In this document: one piece after another, positions 36,277-45,700 of the stretch
Numbering within the stretch: the first letter of the stretch is position 1
Layout of the letters: each line of letters begins with the position of its first letter
From: UBA1351 sp964627665
GTDB taxonomy: Bacteria; Bacillota; Clostridia; Lachnospirales; Vallitaleaceae
Reading direction: 5' to 3'
Length of the DNA: 64,000 nucleotides
Assembly: GCA_964627665.1 (NCBI GenBank)
Contig: CAZVKG010000006.1
Coordinates: 17,110-81,109, forward strand
The notes under the pieces: model-generated
Told to the model about the DNA's origin: nothing
What the model saw: only the letters and a program-made list of their open reading frames with translations
Database searches by the model: none
Program-made: the position numbers and the translations under genes

Positions 36277-37206
36277 CTACCGTTTGTATTCTACAGGCTT
36301 AGATAATTTTACAACTGCTGCTAATGAGACAAATATGACGATACCACAGACTGCCAGTACAAATTTACCAATGCTTGTAAACATCAAGGTATGGTACCAA
36401 TCTTTGTTAAGCATATACATGAGTGGTATGTTACCGACTAATAATATGGCCATAGTAACAAATTCTTTAATGGGTTCATAGAGAAGATAATCAAGTTCTG
36501 CTGAGACCATTCTCATATCTGATAATTTAGATACAATGGGTGTCAGGGTACTTTTAAGATTTTTATCTTCCTGGCAATCAATGAGCGCATCCACCCACTC
36601 ATGAAATACTGAACTTTCTATTTTTGGTTTTAAGCTCTCAAGTGCCATTTTTGTATTGGCGTTGATAAGTTTCGTTTGTGTTAAAAAAGCATGAAACATA
36701 TCCTGGACTGGTGGATTGATATAGTTGACGTTTTCTTCTATAGCAGTGATAATACTCTCACTTCTTAAATAAGATGTTGTAATGATTGATAAGGCTGTTT
36801 CCAGTTCACTGTTTAATCCCTTTTTCCATTTTGTCGCTGTAAACTGGACATACCAAAAAGGAAGCAATGAAAAACCAATGGCTAGTACTGGTACAAGGAA
36901 CATATTATTTAGTGTAATGGCAATGAAAAAGCCGATGGTCATAAACACTAAAGATAGTATGACGATCAACATAAATAGATTCTCTTTATTGGTCATTTTT
37001 AGTACGTGTTTGGTTTCATCAATAAGCTTTTTCAATCCTTTTTTCTTTTTCTTACCGGTTAATGCTTTAATTCTTTCATTTAATGCCTGTTCCTTTTTAG
37101 CACTCTTTTTTAAAATGTCTGTTGCTATGTCAAAGGGGGAAAGTTCAAAGGTAATAAATAGACCACTAATCATGGCAATAAATGCGATAAATAACAAACT
37201 ACTCAT
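36277..37206 (-). CDS. tadB: TadB-like inner-membrane protein (T2SS F family)
   Basis: A GspF-family platform protein: N-terminal helix, membrane pair near residues 75-125 (LFMLIVILSLVFMTIGFFIA), cytoplasmic helical domain and two C-terminal helices. The ATG (MSSLLF) after GGTGGAG is used; a GTG three codons earlier is less likely. It overlaps the tadA stop by eight bases, so translation is coupled. Paired with tadC as in Tad/Flp systems. Confidence 0.8.
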   Translation of the reverse strand: MSSLLFIAFIAMISGLFITFELSPFDIATDILKKSAKKEQALNERIKALTGKKKKKGLKKLIDETKHVLKMTNKENLFMLIVILSLVFMTIGFFIAITLNNMFLVPVLAIGFSLLPFWYVQFTATKWKKGLNSELETALSIITTSYLRSESIITAIEENVNYINPPVQDMFHAFLTQTKLINANTKMALESLKPKIESSVFHEWVDALIDCQEDKNLKSTLTPIVSKLSDMRMVSAELDYLLYEPIKEFVTMAILLVGNIPLMYMLNKDWYHTLMFTSIGKFVLAVCGIVIFVSLAAVVKLSKPVEYKR

Positions 37207-38542
37207 GGTCTCCACCTCCTTTAAACCCTTCTAAAAGGCTACTTGGCATACCATTTTCCAGAAGTCTTTTCTCTAAAGATAATGATATGTCATTGACCTT
37301 TTCATATTTTCCAATGATCTTAAGTTTCCCATCTACAACAGCATTGTCTATAACATTGAATTTATATAATGTCCTGATTGCTCTTGTTCCATCTTCTTTA
37401 ATTTCACATTCGGTAATTTCCATGATATGCCTTGAGTTGTCTTCTAGCTTTTTTGAAAAAGCAACAATGGGAAAGGCTTCCGTTACCAGATTATAAAGGG
37501 TTCTTTCATCCATATCATAGCGCTGTTTACACAGGGTTACCATTCGATAATAGGTGGCAATACAAGAGCTGGCATGAATGGTAGTTGTCACCCCATGGCC
37601 AGTCCTCGCCGATTCTTGGGCGAAAAAAGCTTCTTCCGACTTCATCTCAGCTACACAGATATAATCTGGGTTCACTGTAAGTCCTGTTTCAAGGAGTTTT
37701 ACCATGGTAATATTCTGTTTTGGATCATCACTATGTCGTGTTACGGTGTGGATAACATTGTTGATAACTTCACCTTTTTCATTTTTCTTGACTAGATTAA
37801 ATTCTCTTGTCCCGTTTTCAATGGTATATAGCCTCTTATTATCTGGTAATGTTGAAAGAATCCAACTCATGAGTGTGGTTTTACCGCTAGACGTTGCGCC
37901 TGTTATACAAAGGCTTTCACCATATCGGTGTGCCAGTGACAGAAAGTCTAGCATTTCCTCGCTTGCTGTATTCTGTCTGATAAAATCCTCTTTGATCAGT
38001 TTCTTTGGATTAACAATACGAATGGAAACCGCAACACCTATTGCTGGATCAATAACACCTTGTCCTAAAACTGTGATTCTAATACGCTCAGATAGATGAC
38101 CTACAACAATAGGCTGTGATTGGTCAAGAATCATACCGCTTTTATGAAGCAGTCTTCGGATGACATCAATGGCATGGCTTGGTGAATTAAAGGTTTCTTT
38201 TATCGGTAAAATTTCGCCATTTGAATAAGTGACCTTAATATCATTCCATCCGTTAATATTTATTTCTTCTATGTCACTACGAAAAATATACTTGGTTAGA
38301 AATGAATACTCTGCCATTTCTGAGTATAGGGTTTCTACCAACTCATCTAGGTTCATATCTTCAACCGCTAATGAATAGTCCATCAGATACTTGGTGATGT
38401 AGGACTTCATCTGGTCTTTTTGATTTTCGCTGTCATGAGATATTAAAATTGCATATTTCCCTGATATATATTCCTGCACTTCGTGAAGGATATCAGAAAA
38501 ATCCCGGATATTCTTTGCTGAATCTAAAAACACACCACTCAT
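37199..38542 (-). CDS. tadA: TadA/CpaF-type secretion ATPase
   Basis: A VirB11-like secretion ATPase of the TadA/CpaF group, 447 residues. The N-terminal domain reads SDIEEININGWNDI; Walker A GATSSGKTT is at residues 215-223; the Asp box region with VAEMKSEEAFFAQESARTGH follows, including the typical TTIHA histidine. It powers pilus assembly, or here possibly the conjugation channel, since no separate VirB11 is present. Start ATG lies directly against the previous stop. Confidence 0.9.
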   Translation of the reverse strand: MSGVFLDSAKNIRDFSDILHEVQEYISGKYAILISHDSENQKDQMKSYITKYLMDYSLAVEDMNLDELVETLYSEMAEYSFLTKYIFRSDIEEININGWNDIKVTYSNGEILPIKETFNSPSHAIDVIRRLLHKSGMILDQSQPIVVGHLSERIRITVLGQGVIDPAIGVAVSIRIVNPKKLIKEDFIRQNTASEEMLDFLSLAHRYGESLCITGATSSGKTTLMSWILSTLPDNKRLYTIENGTREFNLVKKNEKGEVINNVIHTVTRHSDDPKQNITMVKLLETGLTVNPDYICVAEMKSEEAFFAQESARTGHGVTTTIHASSCIATYYRMVTLCKQRYDMDERTLYNLVTEAFPIVAFSKKLEDNSRHIMEITECEIKEDGTRAIRTLYKFNVIDNAVVDGKLKIIGKYEKVNDISLSLEKRLLENGMPSSLLEGFKGGGDHE

Positions 38543-39367
38543 CTACGCATCACTTCCTTTTTTGAGAAAAGCAATTTTAAGTTTCTTTTCCTTCTTCTTT
38601 TCTTTTTTCTCATGATCATCTTCACCAAAGAACAATATATCCATAAGGCTTTGAAGTTGCTTATTATATCCCTCGCTCTTTTTATCTGTTAATGTTTCAA
38701 AAAGCCTTGCTTCAAGTACTTGTCGCTGAAGTTCCTCACTATAATCCAGTTCATTCTGAATGCCCCCAAAACGATTCCCAACAATATCTTTAGGCATTTC
38801 TGCTTTCACATTGGATAGTACCTTAATCTGATTTGCCACATTGTATTTTCTCTCTCCCAATAAAGGTAACGAAGCGTCATAGAAACTAATGGCCTTTAAG
38901 TCTGGTGATATTAAACGAATGACTTGATCTGATAATTCAAGTGCACCTCTTGACAATAGATCATGGTGAAACTGACTGCTGCAATCCACAATAATGTGAT
39001 CTGCAAGATGCTTTAACAGAATGAAAAAATCAAGGATTCTCTCTTTCCCGTAATCTGCATAAGTTCGAATATTTTCTCCATGAAGATAGCTTAAAACACT
39101 TAAGTTCTTAGTATTAGGGACTGGAATGCACTTTTTCAAAATGCTTTCTTGAGAAATCTGAATCGAGGACAACAATGCTCCGAGTGACTGATCCTTTGTC
39201 TCTGTGAATGGAAGCACAGTATGAATAGCCGGTGCAAATGAGTCTGCCATGACCAATATGACACTTTTATTTTTTTTAATCAGTTCATTTGCAATCTTAA
39301 TACTCAAAGTGGTTTTCCCACTATTGGGATTGCCCCATATAGCAATAATCTTATTGTTCTTCATCAT
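38543..39367 (-). CDS. CpaE-like P-loop ATPase
   Basis: A 274-residue P-loop protein with an intact Walker A (WGNPNSGKTTLS, residues about 10-20) and ParA-like order of elements (VILVMADSFAP, then HIIVDCSSQF). The C-terminus is strongly basic. In Tad systems the CpaE/TadZ ATPase positions the machine. It overlaps the cpaB-like gene by 17 bases and abuts tadA. A second, lysine-less relative lies at the end of the operon. Confidence 0.75.
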   Translation of the reverse strand: MMKNNKIIAIWGNPNSGKTTLSIKIANELIKKNKSVILVMADSFAPAIHTVLPFTETKDQSLGALLSSIQISQESILKKCIPVPNTKNLSVLSYLHGENIRTYADYGKERILDFFILLKHLADHIIVDCSSQFHHDLLSRGALELSDQVIRLISPDLKAISFYDASLPLLGERKYNVANQIKVLSNVKAEMPKDIVGNRFGGIQNELDYSEELQRQVLEARLFETLTDKKSEGYNKQLQSLMDILFFGEDDHEKKEKKKEKKLKIAFLKKGSDA

Positions 39368-40199
39368 CACTTACCTCCACTTCTTCCTCAATTTCTTGAT
39401 TATTTTCTTGTGTCTCATTTTGATTTATAGCATCCGTTTCATTTTTTTCAGTTTGTTCTTGATTTTCACTTTCAGATAAAATCAACATCTGTTCATCCAA
39501 AAACTTATCTGCATTTTCCTTTTCACCACGATACACAAAGACTATGTGAATTTTACCCTTAGCTTCCATCTCAGCAAGAAGTTTTGCCTGCTTATCACTT
39601 ACCTTTAATGTCACTGTGGCTGGCAATTCTTTGTCTTTTTCTATTGCTTCTCGATCTATTTCATATTCATCTGTGTCAAGACCTGTTCCGGCTGTCACTG
39701 CTAGTACTTCTACATATTGAAGCTCCGCAGGACTTACTGTTTCTCTCATATCTCCAAAATCAGAAGCCATGACCGTAACAATATCCCCCGGTTCTAATTT
39801 TCCTGACAAGCCAGCAGCAAAGCTTTTAATACTGACAGATATAGCTCGTTCACTGCCATCAAAGTCTGTTAAATACTCATAATTTACAAGGGGGTTACTT
39901 GAAATCTTAGAGTTTAAAACATAGTCACCTGCATGAAGTTCTGTTAAGGCATAATTACCAACGATGTTTTCTTCCTGACGTAAAACTGTATCCGGCAAAT
40001 TATATCCACCAATTTCAACTGTTTCTATCATCTTTAACGTTATCAGCTCACCCTTTTGAATATTCTCTGTTATTCTTGCAACCGATACTTTCTCAGAAAT
40101 CGCTTGATTGAATAATGGAGTCAATCCAAAACAAATAATAAGAGATAGCACGATACTGGCTATCCCTAGAACGGTCCTGTTTCTTAATATTTTTTTCAT
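39351..40199 (-). CDS. cpaB: CpaB/RcpC-like SAF-domain protein
   Basis: An N-terminal membrane helix (GIASIVLSLIICFGLTPLF) is followed by a SAF domain (VARITENIQKGELITLKMIE) and a second beta domain (LSGKLEPGDIVTVMAS), as in CpaB/RcpC proteins that sit at the outer side of Tad machines. A Glu/Asn-rich tail of about 60 residues has no clear fold. It lies between the prepilin peptidase and the CpaE-like gene. Confidence 0.8.
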   Translation of the reverse strand: MKKILRNRTVLGIASIVLSLIICFGLTPLFNQAISEKVSVARITENIQKGELITLKMIETVEIGGYNLPDTVLRQEENIVGNYALTELHAGDYVLNSKISSNPLVNYEYLTDFDGSERAISVSIKSFAAGLSGKLEPGDIVTVMASDFGDMRETVSPAELQYVEVLAVTAGTGLDTDEYEIDREAIEKDKELPATVTLKVSDKQAKLLAEMEAKGKIHIVFVYRGEKENADKFLDEQMLILSESENQEQTEKNETDAINQNETQENNQEIEEEVEVSDDEEQ

Positions 40200-40226
40200 T
40201 GCTTGTATTCCTCCTGATCTTTTCTT

Positions 40227-40667
40227 TTATTTAATTACAAAATAGGCTATTATACAGCCTGCTCCTAGATATGGCCCAAGTGGTATATTTTTAGTCGCCT
40301 TTTTATTTCCAATCACGCTATAAGTGAAATGAATGATAATCGCAAGCATCAACCCAAGAATACTTGCCACATATCCAGCTTGCAAGCCTAAGTAAAAGCC
40401 ACAAGCACCCATGAGTTTAATATCACCACCACCTATGCTGTTTTCTTTTAGTAGAGCCATAATAAAATAAGGCAAAGGAACAAGCATCAACCCTAATACT
40501 GCTGATACGGGTTCCATATCAATAAATCCAATAAGAATAATTAGCATAGGTATATGATCCGGTATTGTTCTTGTCCTAAGATCAATCATGGCAACATAAG
40601 TTAATAGCATGATGAAGGCTATCAACTGAGCAATATGAATGTAGTCCATCATATCAATCCATTTCAT
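40227..40667 (-). CDS. tadV: TadV/CpaA-type prepilin peptidase (A24 family)
   Basis: An aspartic membrane peptidase of about 146 residues. Both catalytic Asp regions are present: MIDLRTRTIPDHI and GGGDIKLMGACGF. It has about five transmembrane segments and lacks the methylase half of classic PilD, as usual for TadV. The start MKWIDM is nine bases from GAGG and lies inside the end of the upstream gene. It should cleave the pseudopilins of this operon. Confidence 0.85.
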   Translation of the reverse strand: MKWIDMMDYIHIAQLIAFIMLLTYVAMIDLRTRTIPDHIPMLIILIGFIDMEPVSAVLGLMLVPLPYFIMALLKENSIGGGDIKLMGACGFYLGLQAGYVASILGLMLAIIIHFTYSVIGNKKATKNIPLGPYLGAGCIIAYFVIK

Positions 40668-41310
40668 AGCCATCATCCTCGCCTGCTTGAATTTCCTCTG
40701 TAGTTCTTGCCAAATTAAAAAGATTATTGATAACTTCTTCTTCAACAATCCCCAAATCATTCGTTGATATGCTTTTCAGTTCAGAAGCTTTGTAAACCTT
40801 ATCTAAGATGTTTTCAATGGGGATAAGATTTTCAAAACATCTCTCAGTAAAATCAAATTGATCATCATATCGAAAGATACTGTAAATCTGCATTTTTACT
40901 GTCATTTCTTTAATCAACTTAGGCATATCATAAGGTGACTTTTGCTTGAATTCTTCAATGAATTGTTGATATTCCTTTTCTACTTTTTCATGAAGAATGC
41001 TTCTTAAATGCTCATGGTAAAGGCATGTCATATAATCCTTGATAAAACACTTACCATCCACCTCTTTCGTCAAGTAACCGGAATCCACATATAAATCATA
41101 CATTCTTTCCAGTGGCTCATCTAAATCTGCCATCAATCCAGCAATATTCTCTGGAATGTGTTCTTCTAAAAACCATTTTCTAATGGCATAATGGACACTT
41201 TCAGAGGTCATATAACTTTCACCAGACCTCAAATCATAATTTCCATCCGAGATAACTGCTAGCTCCTTATTCATCTTTGATAACACTTTTTCTTTATTAG
41301 TTGCTTCCAC
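40654..41310 (-). CDS. Cytoplasmic helical protein of the transfer operon
   Basis: About 218 residues, helical, acidic, no membrane segment and no motif I can name. The GTG start (MEATNK) follows GGAGG at seven bases; the ATG further up contains that site. It overlaps the prepilin peptidase start by 14 bases. It lies between the PrgI-like and Tad-like genes and may be a cytoplasmic adaptor. Confidence 0.6.
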   Translation of the reverse strand: MEATNKEKVLSKMNKELAVISDGNYDLRSGESYMTSESVHYAIRKWFLEEHIPENIAGLMADLDEPLERMYDLYVDSGYLTKEVDGKCFIKDYMTCLYHEHLRSILHEKVEKEYQQFIEEFKQKSPYDMPKLIKEMTVKMQIYSIFRYDDQFDFTERCFENLIPIENILDKVYKASELKSISTNDLGIVEEEVINNLFNLARTTEEIQAGEDDGYEMD

Positions 41311-41315
41311 TTGCG

Positions 41316-41639
41316 CTACCTCCATTCATCTTGATATTTGTAAGGATAATATTTTTGTGACCGGGCAAAGCGAACCATAAAGCCCACCTGATCCACGACT
41401 GAAATATTGGTATGGTCTTTTGTCAACATCATGACACTTCCTGCAATTGCCACAAGAATAGCGACAATACTCACTACCGTATTCTTAAAAATCAGGTAAT
41501 ACAGGATATCAAGAATGCCAACGACTATGGTCACTATAATGGTTTTAAATAACTCTTCTTTACCGAACCCATCAAAAATCTCAACCCTTGTTTTCAATCC
41601 CTGGGGAATATACAAGGGATTCTTTTTTCTTTCTTCCAT
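41316..41639 (-). CDS. PrgI-family (VirB3-like) transfer protein
   Basis: A 107-residue protein with the PrgI pattern: a short cytoplasmic start (NPLYIPQGLKTRVEIFDGFG), two adjoining membrane helices (TIIVTIVVGILDILYYLIF and VVSIVAILVAIAGSVMML), then a conserved tail. PrgI/VirB3 proteins are small inner-membrane parts that work with VirB4. Start MEERKK follows GGAGG. Confidence 0.75.
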   Translation of the reverse strand: MEERKKNPLYIPQGLKTRVEIFDGFGKEELFKTIIVTIVVGILDILYYLIFKNTVVSIVAILVAIAGSVMMLTKDHTNISVVDQVGFMVRFARSQKYYPYKYQDEWR

Positions 41640-41650
41640 ATGCACCTCCA

Positions 41651-41860
41651 TCACATGTAATAACCCATGACTAAATCTTTAATCTGCCATATGCTTTCTG
41701 CTAAGATATAAAAGATTACTGTATTTTTCATTCTCTTTTTATAGCTGCTACTTTGTTCTTCATCAATTCCTATATGAATAAAGCAGTGAACGACTCTCAA
41801 AACTGCTCCTACACGTATTAAAAGGATGAAGGCATCAGCCATTTCTTTTAATAGATCCAC
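41651..41860 (-). CDS. Small membrane protein of the transfer operon
   Basis: 69 residues with two hydrophobic segments separated by a charged stretch (DEEQSSSYKKRMKN). It starts 15 bases after the TrbL-like stop and ends beside the PrgI-like start. No named family recognised. By position it is probably a channel component. Confidence 0.6.
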   Translation of the reverse strand: MDLLKEMADAFILLIRVGAVLRVVHCFIHIGIDEEQSSSYKKRMKNTVIFYILAESIWQIKDLVMGYYM

Positions 41861-41875
41861 TGCCTCACCATCCTT

Positions 41876-42715
41876 CTATTTCTTAAATACCGCTTTTCCC
41901 ATTTGATAGATTCGAGCAGTTGAGTAAACTCGGTTCATCATGCCACCGCCACCATTTCCACTTGAAACAATCAAGAATTCTTGCAAGAACTTCGGTGTCC
42001 TTAAAGCTAACAAAAGAGCTGCTAGCCCCCAAAATACATGGGCATTGAGCATTAATGAAACGCCAAGTTTCGCCAAGACAATCTGTACCAAAACCGCTGT
42101 TGTACTTTGAAAGAATTTTTGAATATAGGTTCTAAACACTCCATTGTCTTGATCCATTAAGCCCACACAAGCTAAAGGTAAACCTATTCTAAGAATTAGA
42201 ATTTCAAGTCCTCTTGTGAGAAACTGTATATACAGCATAAAGAAACAGATGAAAAAGATGATAGATACAATGCCTGTGAAAATCCCTGCGCTCGTAATAC
42301 CGGTAATAATGGTACTGAAATCCGTTGCCATATCATTAGAGACCGTGGTAATTAGTTCATTGCTTAAGTCTTCAACAATTTCAGCCAACCAGCCATATAA
42401 GGTTGGAAAACTAATGGCGATGGCAAGAGACTTAAAGAAACCTGTAAGTAGCATAATGGGTTCAATCTCTGCATCACCTTCCGTCCATAAAATGTATCTC
42501 TCAAAGCCTTTTTTTAGAAATTTCAAGACAATAAGTGAAACACCAAATGAAAAGAAAATATCAAATATGCCACTTATACCACTGGTTCCAAGAAGTGTAT
42601 CCATGTAGTCTTCTGTATGAAGGGCAATGGGAACAAGGCCATCTAAGAGTGTATTTACATATGCCAAACAGCCTGTTAATATGGCTCCGATTAATAGCAT
42701 GATGACATACTCCAT
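41876..42715 (-). CDS. TrbL/VirB6-like polytopic membrane protein
   Basis: 279 residues with about six transmembrane segments, periplasm-facing loops and a Gly-rich C-terminal stretch (SSGNGGGGMMNR), the usual look of TrbL/VirB6 proteins that form the inner-membrane pore of a T4SS. GGAGG precedes the ATG. It follows the SLH-protein gene after a hairpin terminator. Confidence 0.75.
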   Translation of the reverse strand: MEYVIMLLIGAILTGCLAYVNTLLDGLVPIALHTEDYMDTLLGTSGISGIFDIFFSFGVSLIVLKFLKKGFERYILWTEGDAEIEPIMLLTGFFKSLAIAISFPTLYGWLAEIVEDLSNELITTVSNDMATDFSTIITGITSAGIFTGIVSIIFFICFFMLYIQFLTRGLEILILRIGLPLACVGLMDQDNGVFRTYIQKFFQSTTAVLVQIVLAKLGVSLMLNAHVFWGLAALLLALRTPKFLQEFLIVSSGNGGGGMMNRVYSTARIYQMGKAVFKK

Positions 42716-42734
42716 CGCTTCCGACCTCCTTTCA

Positions 42735-42766
42735 AAAAGAGTGGCCTAAGAATAACTTAAGCCACT
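42735..42766 (-). terminator. Terminator between the SLH gene and the channel genes
   Basis: On the minus strand AGTGGCTTAAG pairs with CTTAGGCCACT, followed by CTTTTTG. It may lower expression of the channel genes relative to the surface protein. Confidence 0.75.
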
Positions 42767-42783
42767 TTCTTAATATTTAGTTT

Positions 42784-45700
42784 CTATTCAAAGTGATACT
42801 CGACTGAATAGGTAATATTTGATTTGTTGTACATGCATGAATGGTTAGTATAGTAATAGAATTCTAGTTGAGAATAAACACCTGCATTTAACGTTTTACT
42901 GAATATAATCCCGTTCTTGGTCGTTTCATAGTCAAGCTGATCCCATTTTTTAGTTGTCACATTGTATCCTCTTACACGACCAAAATCACTTCCACTATGA
43001 CCGGATACAGGAGGCACGGTAAAGGTATATTCCGTAATCGTCGCTCCTTCTAGACCTTCTTCTAAAATAACAGAATCAGGTCCTGTCAAAGTCATTCCTC
43101 CACCACCATTCGCATCAGCCACGAAAAAGACGATGGCTGCCCAAGGCGATTCATCTCCGGCGGCATCGACAGCCTTCACACGAACAACATTTTTCCCACG
43201 AGGATATGTCTGTGTTTCTGAACTACGACCATCCCAAAGATAGGAAATCGGGTCTCCATCAGGATCTGTACTTTGGGCTGTAATAGTGACAAGTGTCCCA
43301 GGTGAAACGCTGTTACCACTTGGAGATCGGCTGATGACCGGCGCTGTCGGCGCTGAGTTTGTTACAGTAAAGGTTTTTGCCAACCATGGTGAATAAAATC
43401 CGGCTTCGTCTTTTGCTCGAACTCTTACTGTATGCGTACCGACTTCATAGTAATCGTCTGCTGTTCTTCCTTCATATTCTAATGTTGTCTGATCGCCATC
43501 GGCATCTGTTGCTAGTGCTTCAATATTAACCAAGAATTTACCATTCTTAATAGTTCTTGTTTGCATTGCTGTTAATGTTACTGTTGGAGCTGCATTTACT
43601 ACTGTAAAGCTCTTTTCTAACCATGGAGAATAGAACCCAGCCTCATCTTTTGCTCTTACTCTTATCGTATGGGTACCAACTTCATAATAATCATCCGGTG
43701 TTCTTCCTTCATATTCTAATGTTATTGCATCACCATCTGCATCTGTCGCTGAAGCTTCAATATTAACCAAGAACTTACCATCTTTAGTGGTTCTTGTTTG
43801 CGTCGCTGTTAACGTAACTGTTGGCGCTGCATTTACCACAGAAAAGCTCTTTTCTAGCCATGGAGAATAGAAGCCAGCCTCATCCTTTGCTCTTACTCGT
43901 ATAATGTGATCGCCGACTTCATAATAATCATCCGGTGTTCTTCCTTGATATTCCAAGGTTGTTGCATCACCATCCACATCTGTTGCTGAAGCTTCAACTT
44001 CAACCAAGAACTTACCATCTTTAGTGGTTCTTGTTGGTGTTGGTGTTGCTGTTAATGTTACTGTTGGCGCTGCATTCTCTACTGTAAAACTTTTTTCTAA
44101 CCACGGTGAATAGAAGCCAGCTTCATCTTTTGCTCTTACTCGTATCGTATGGGTGCCAACTTCATAATAATCATCCGGTGTTCTTCCTTGATATTCCAAC
44201 GTTGTTGCATCACCATCGGCATCTGTTGCTGAAGCTTCAACTTCAACAAAGAACTTACCTTCCTTAGTGGTTCTTGTTGGCGTTGGTATTGCAGCTAATG
44301 TTACCGTTGGCACTGCATTGACTACAGTAAAGCTTTTTTCTAACCATGGAGAATAGAAGCCAGCCTCATCTTTTGCCCTTACTCGTATCACGTGATTACC
44401 AACTTCATAGTAATCGTCTGCTGTTCTTCCTTCATATTCCAAGGTTGTTGCATCACCATCAGGATCTGTTGCTGAAGCTTCAATGTTGACAAAGAATCTC
44501 CCTTCCTTAGCTGTTCGAGTTGGTTCTGCTGATAAAGTGACTTCCGGTGCTGTGTTCGTCACTTCAATCACCTCTGATGATTGATACATTCGCTCATAAG
44601 GGTCAATAATCGTCGCTGTAAGAACAAATTCTCCGGTATCTCGGATTGCTATTTCTCCTCCATCAGTTGCGAGTTCTCCTTCAAACTCAACTGGTTCTTC
44701 AGCTTTTTCTAATGTCCATTTCACTTGGTTTTCATCAAGTTTTAGTGATGTCGTTTCCACCTCAAATGTCTTTCCGAAATGTATGGATTCAGGCATCCTA
44801 AACGTATACTGAATAATCGGATGGATACTTGTTTCTTGACTATGGGAAAAACTTCGACCAAGAAAATCTGTTATCGTTGCTTTTAAAACATAGTCTCCCT
44901 CATTATGAAAGGTTATTTTACCACCATAAGCGTTCAGTTCACCCAAAATGGCTTTGTTCATAGAAATTTCTTCGCCATCTTTTGTTATCTTCCATTCCAC
45001 AGGAAGAACGCTGTTGTTACCATGTGTTCTTATATCCATTGTGCTATCCGTATAGGCAAATTTAGTAAGCTCAAAATCAATATTTAAGACCGGTAACACC
45101 TCCGTCCTATCTCCTGGTTCAAATAAGAATACACGACCAGTTTCATCAATTACTCGTGACACCAGTTCATAGATGCCTGCTCTTTTAAATTGAATGGTGC
45201 CTCCATCATTATTGAGTGTGACGTCAACATAAGTAGACCAATCTTGAAATCCAAAAGTATTATCAAGCAACCACTCAACGGTCAAGTCATTGATCTCGGT
45301 ACTATTTACATCTACCTTTATGTCTGTATCCGTATGAGCGTTTTCAGGAAGCGAATACGTTATGGTAGGTACCGGATATACCTTGAATGTTTGCTCATAA
45401 CTATAGCTCCTTCCACCATCATCAGTGAAAGACGCTTTTAAAGTGTACTGCCCTTTATGTGTAAAACGTAATTCACCACCTTGATTCCTTAATTGTCCGC
45501 TTGCAACCTTGGAAAGCTCAACGGGTTCGCCTTCTTTAAGTAACGTCCAATCTGCATGATGTTCTCCAATTTCATTAAAAGTCGCTTCAACGGTTACCGT
45601 ATCATCTGTATGAAATAGTTCAGGCAAATAAAAACCGGCAGAGCCTACAGGATATACCATAACGGAAGTAATATCTGTAAAGACTCGACCGGTTTCATCG

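Noticed and set aside
43350..44560. CRISPR-like array
   Set aside because: The repeats are about 240 bp, in frame and protein-coding, without spacers; no cas genes are present in the window.
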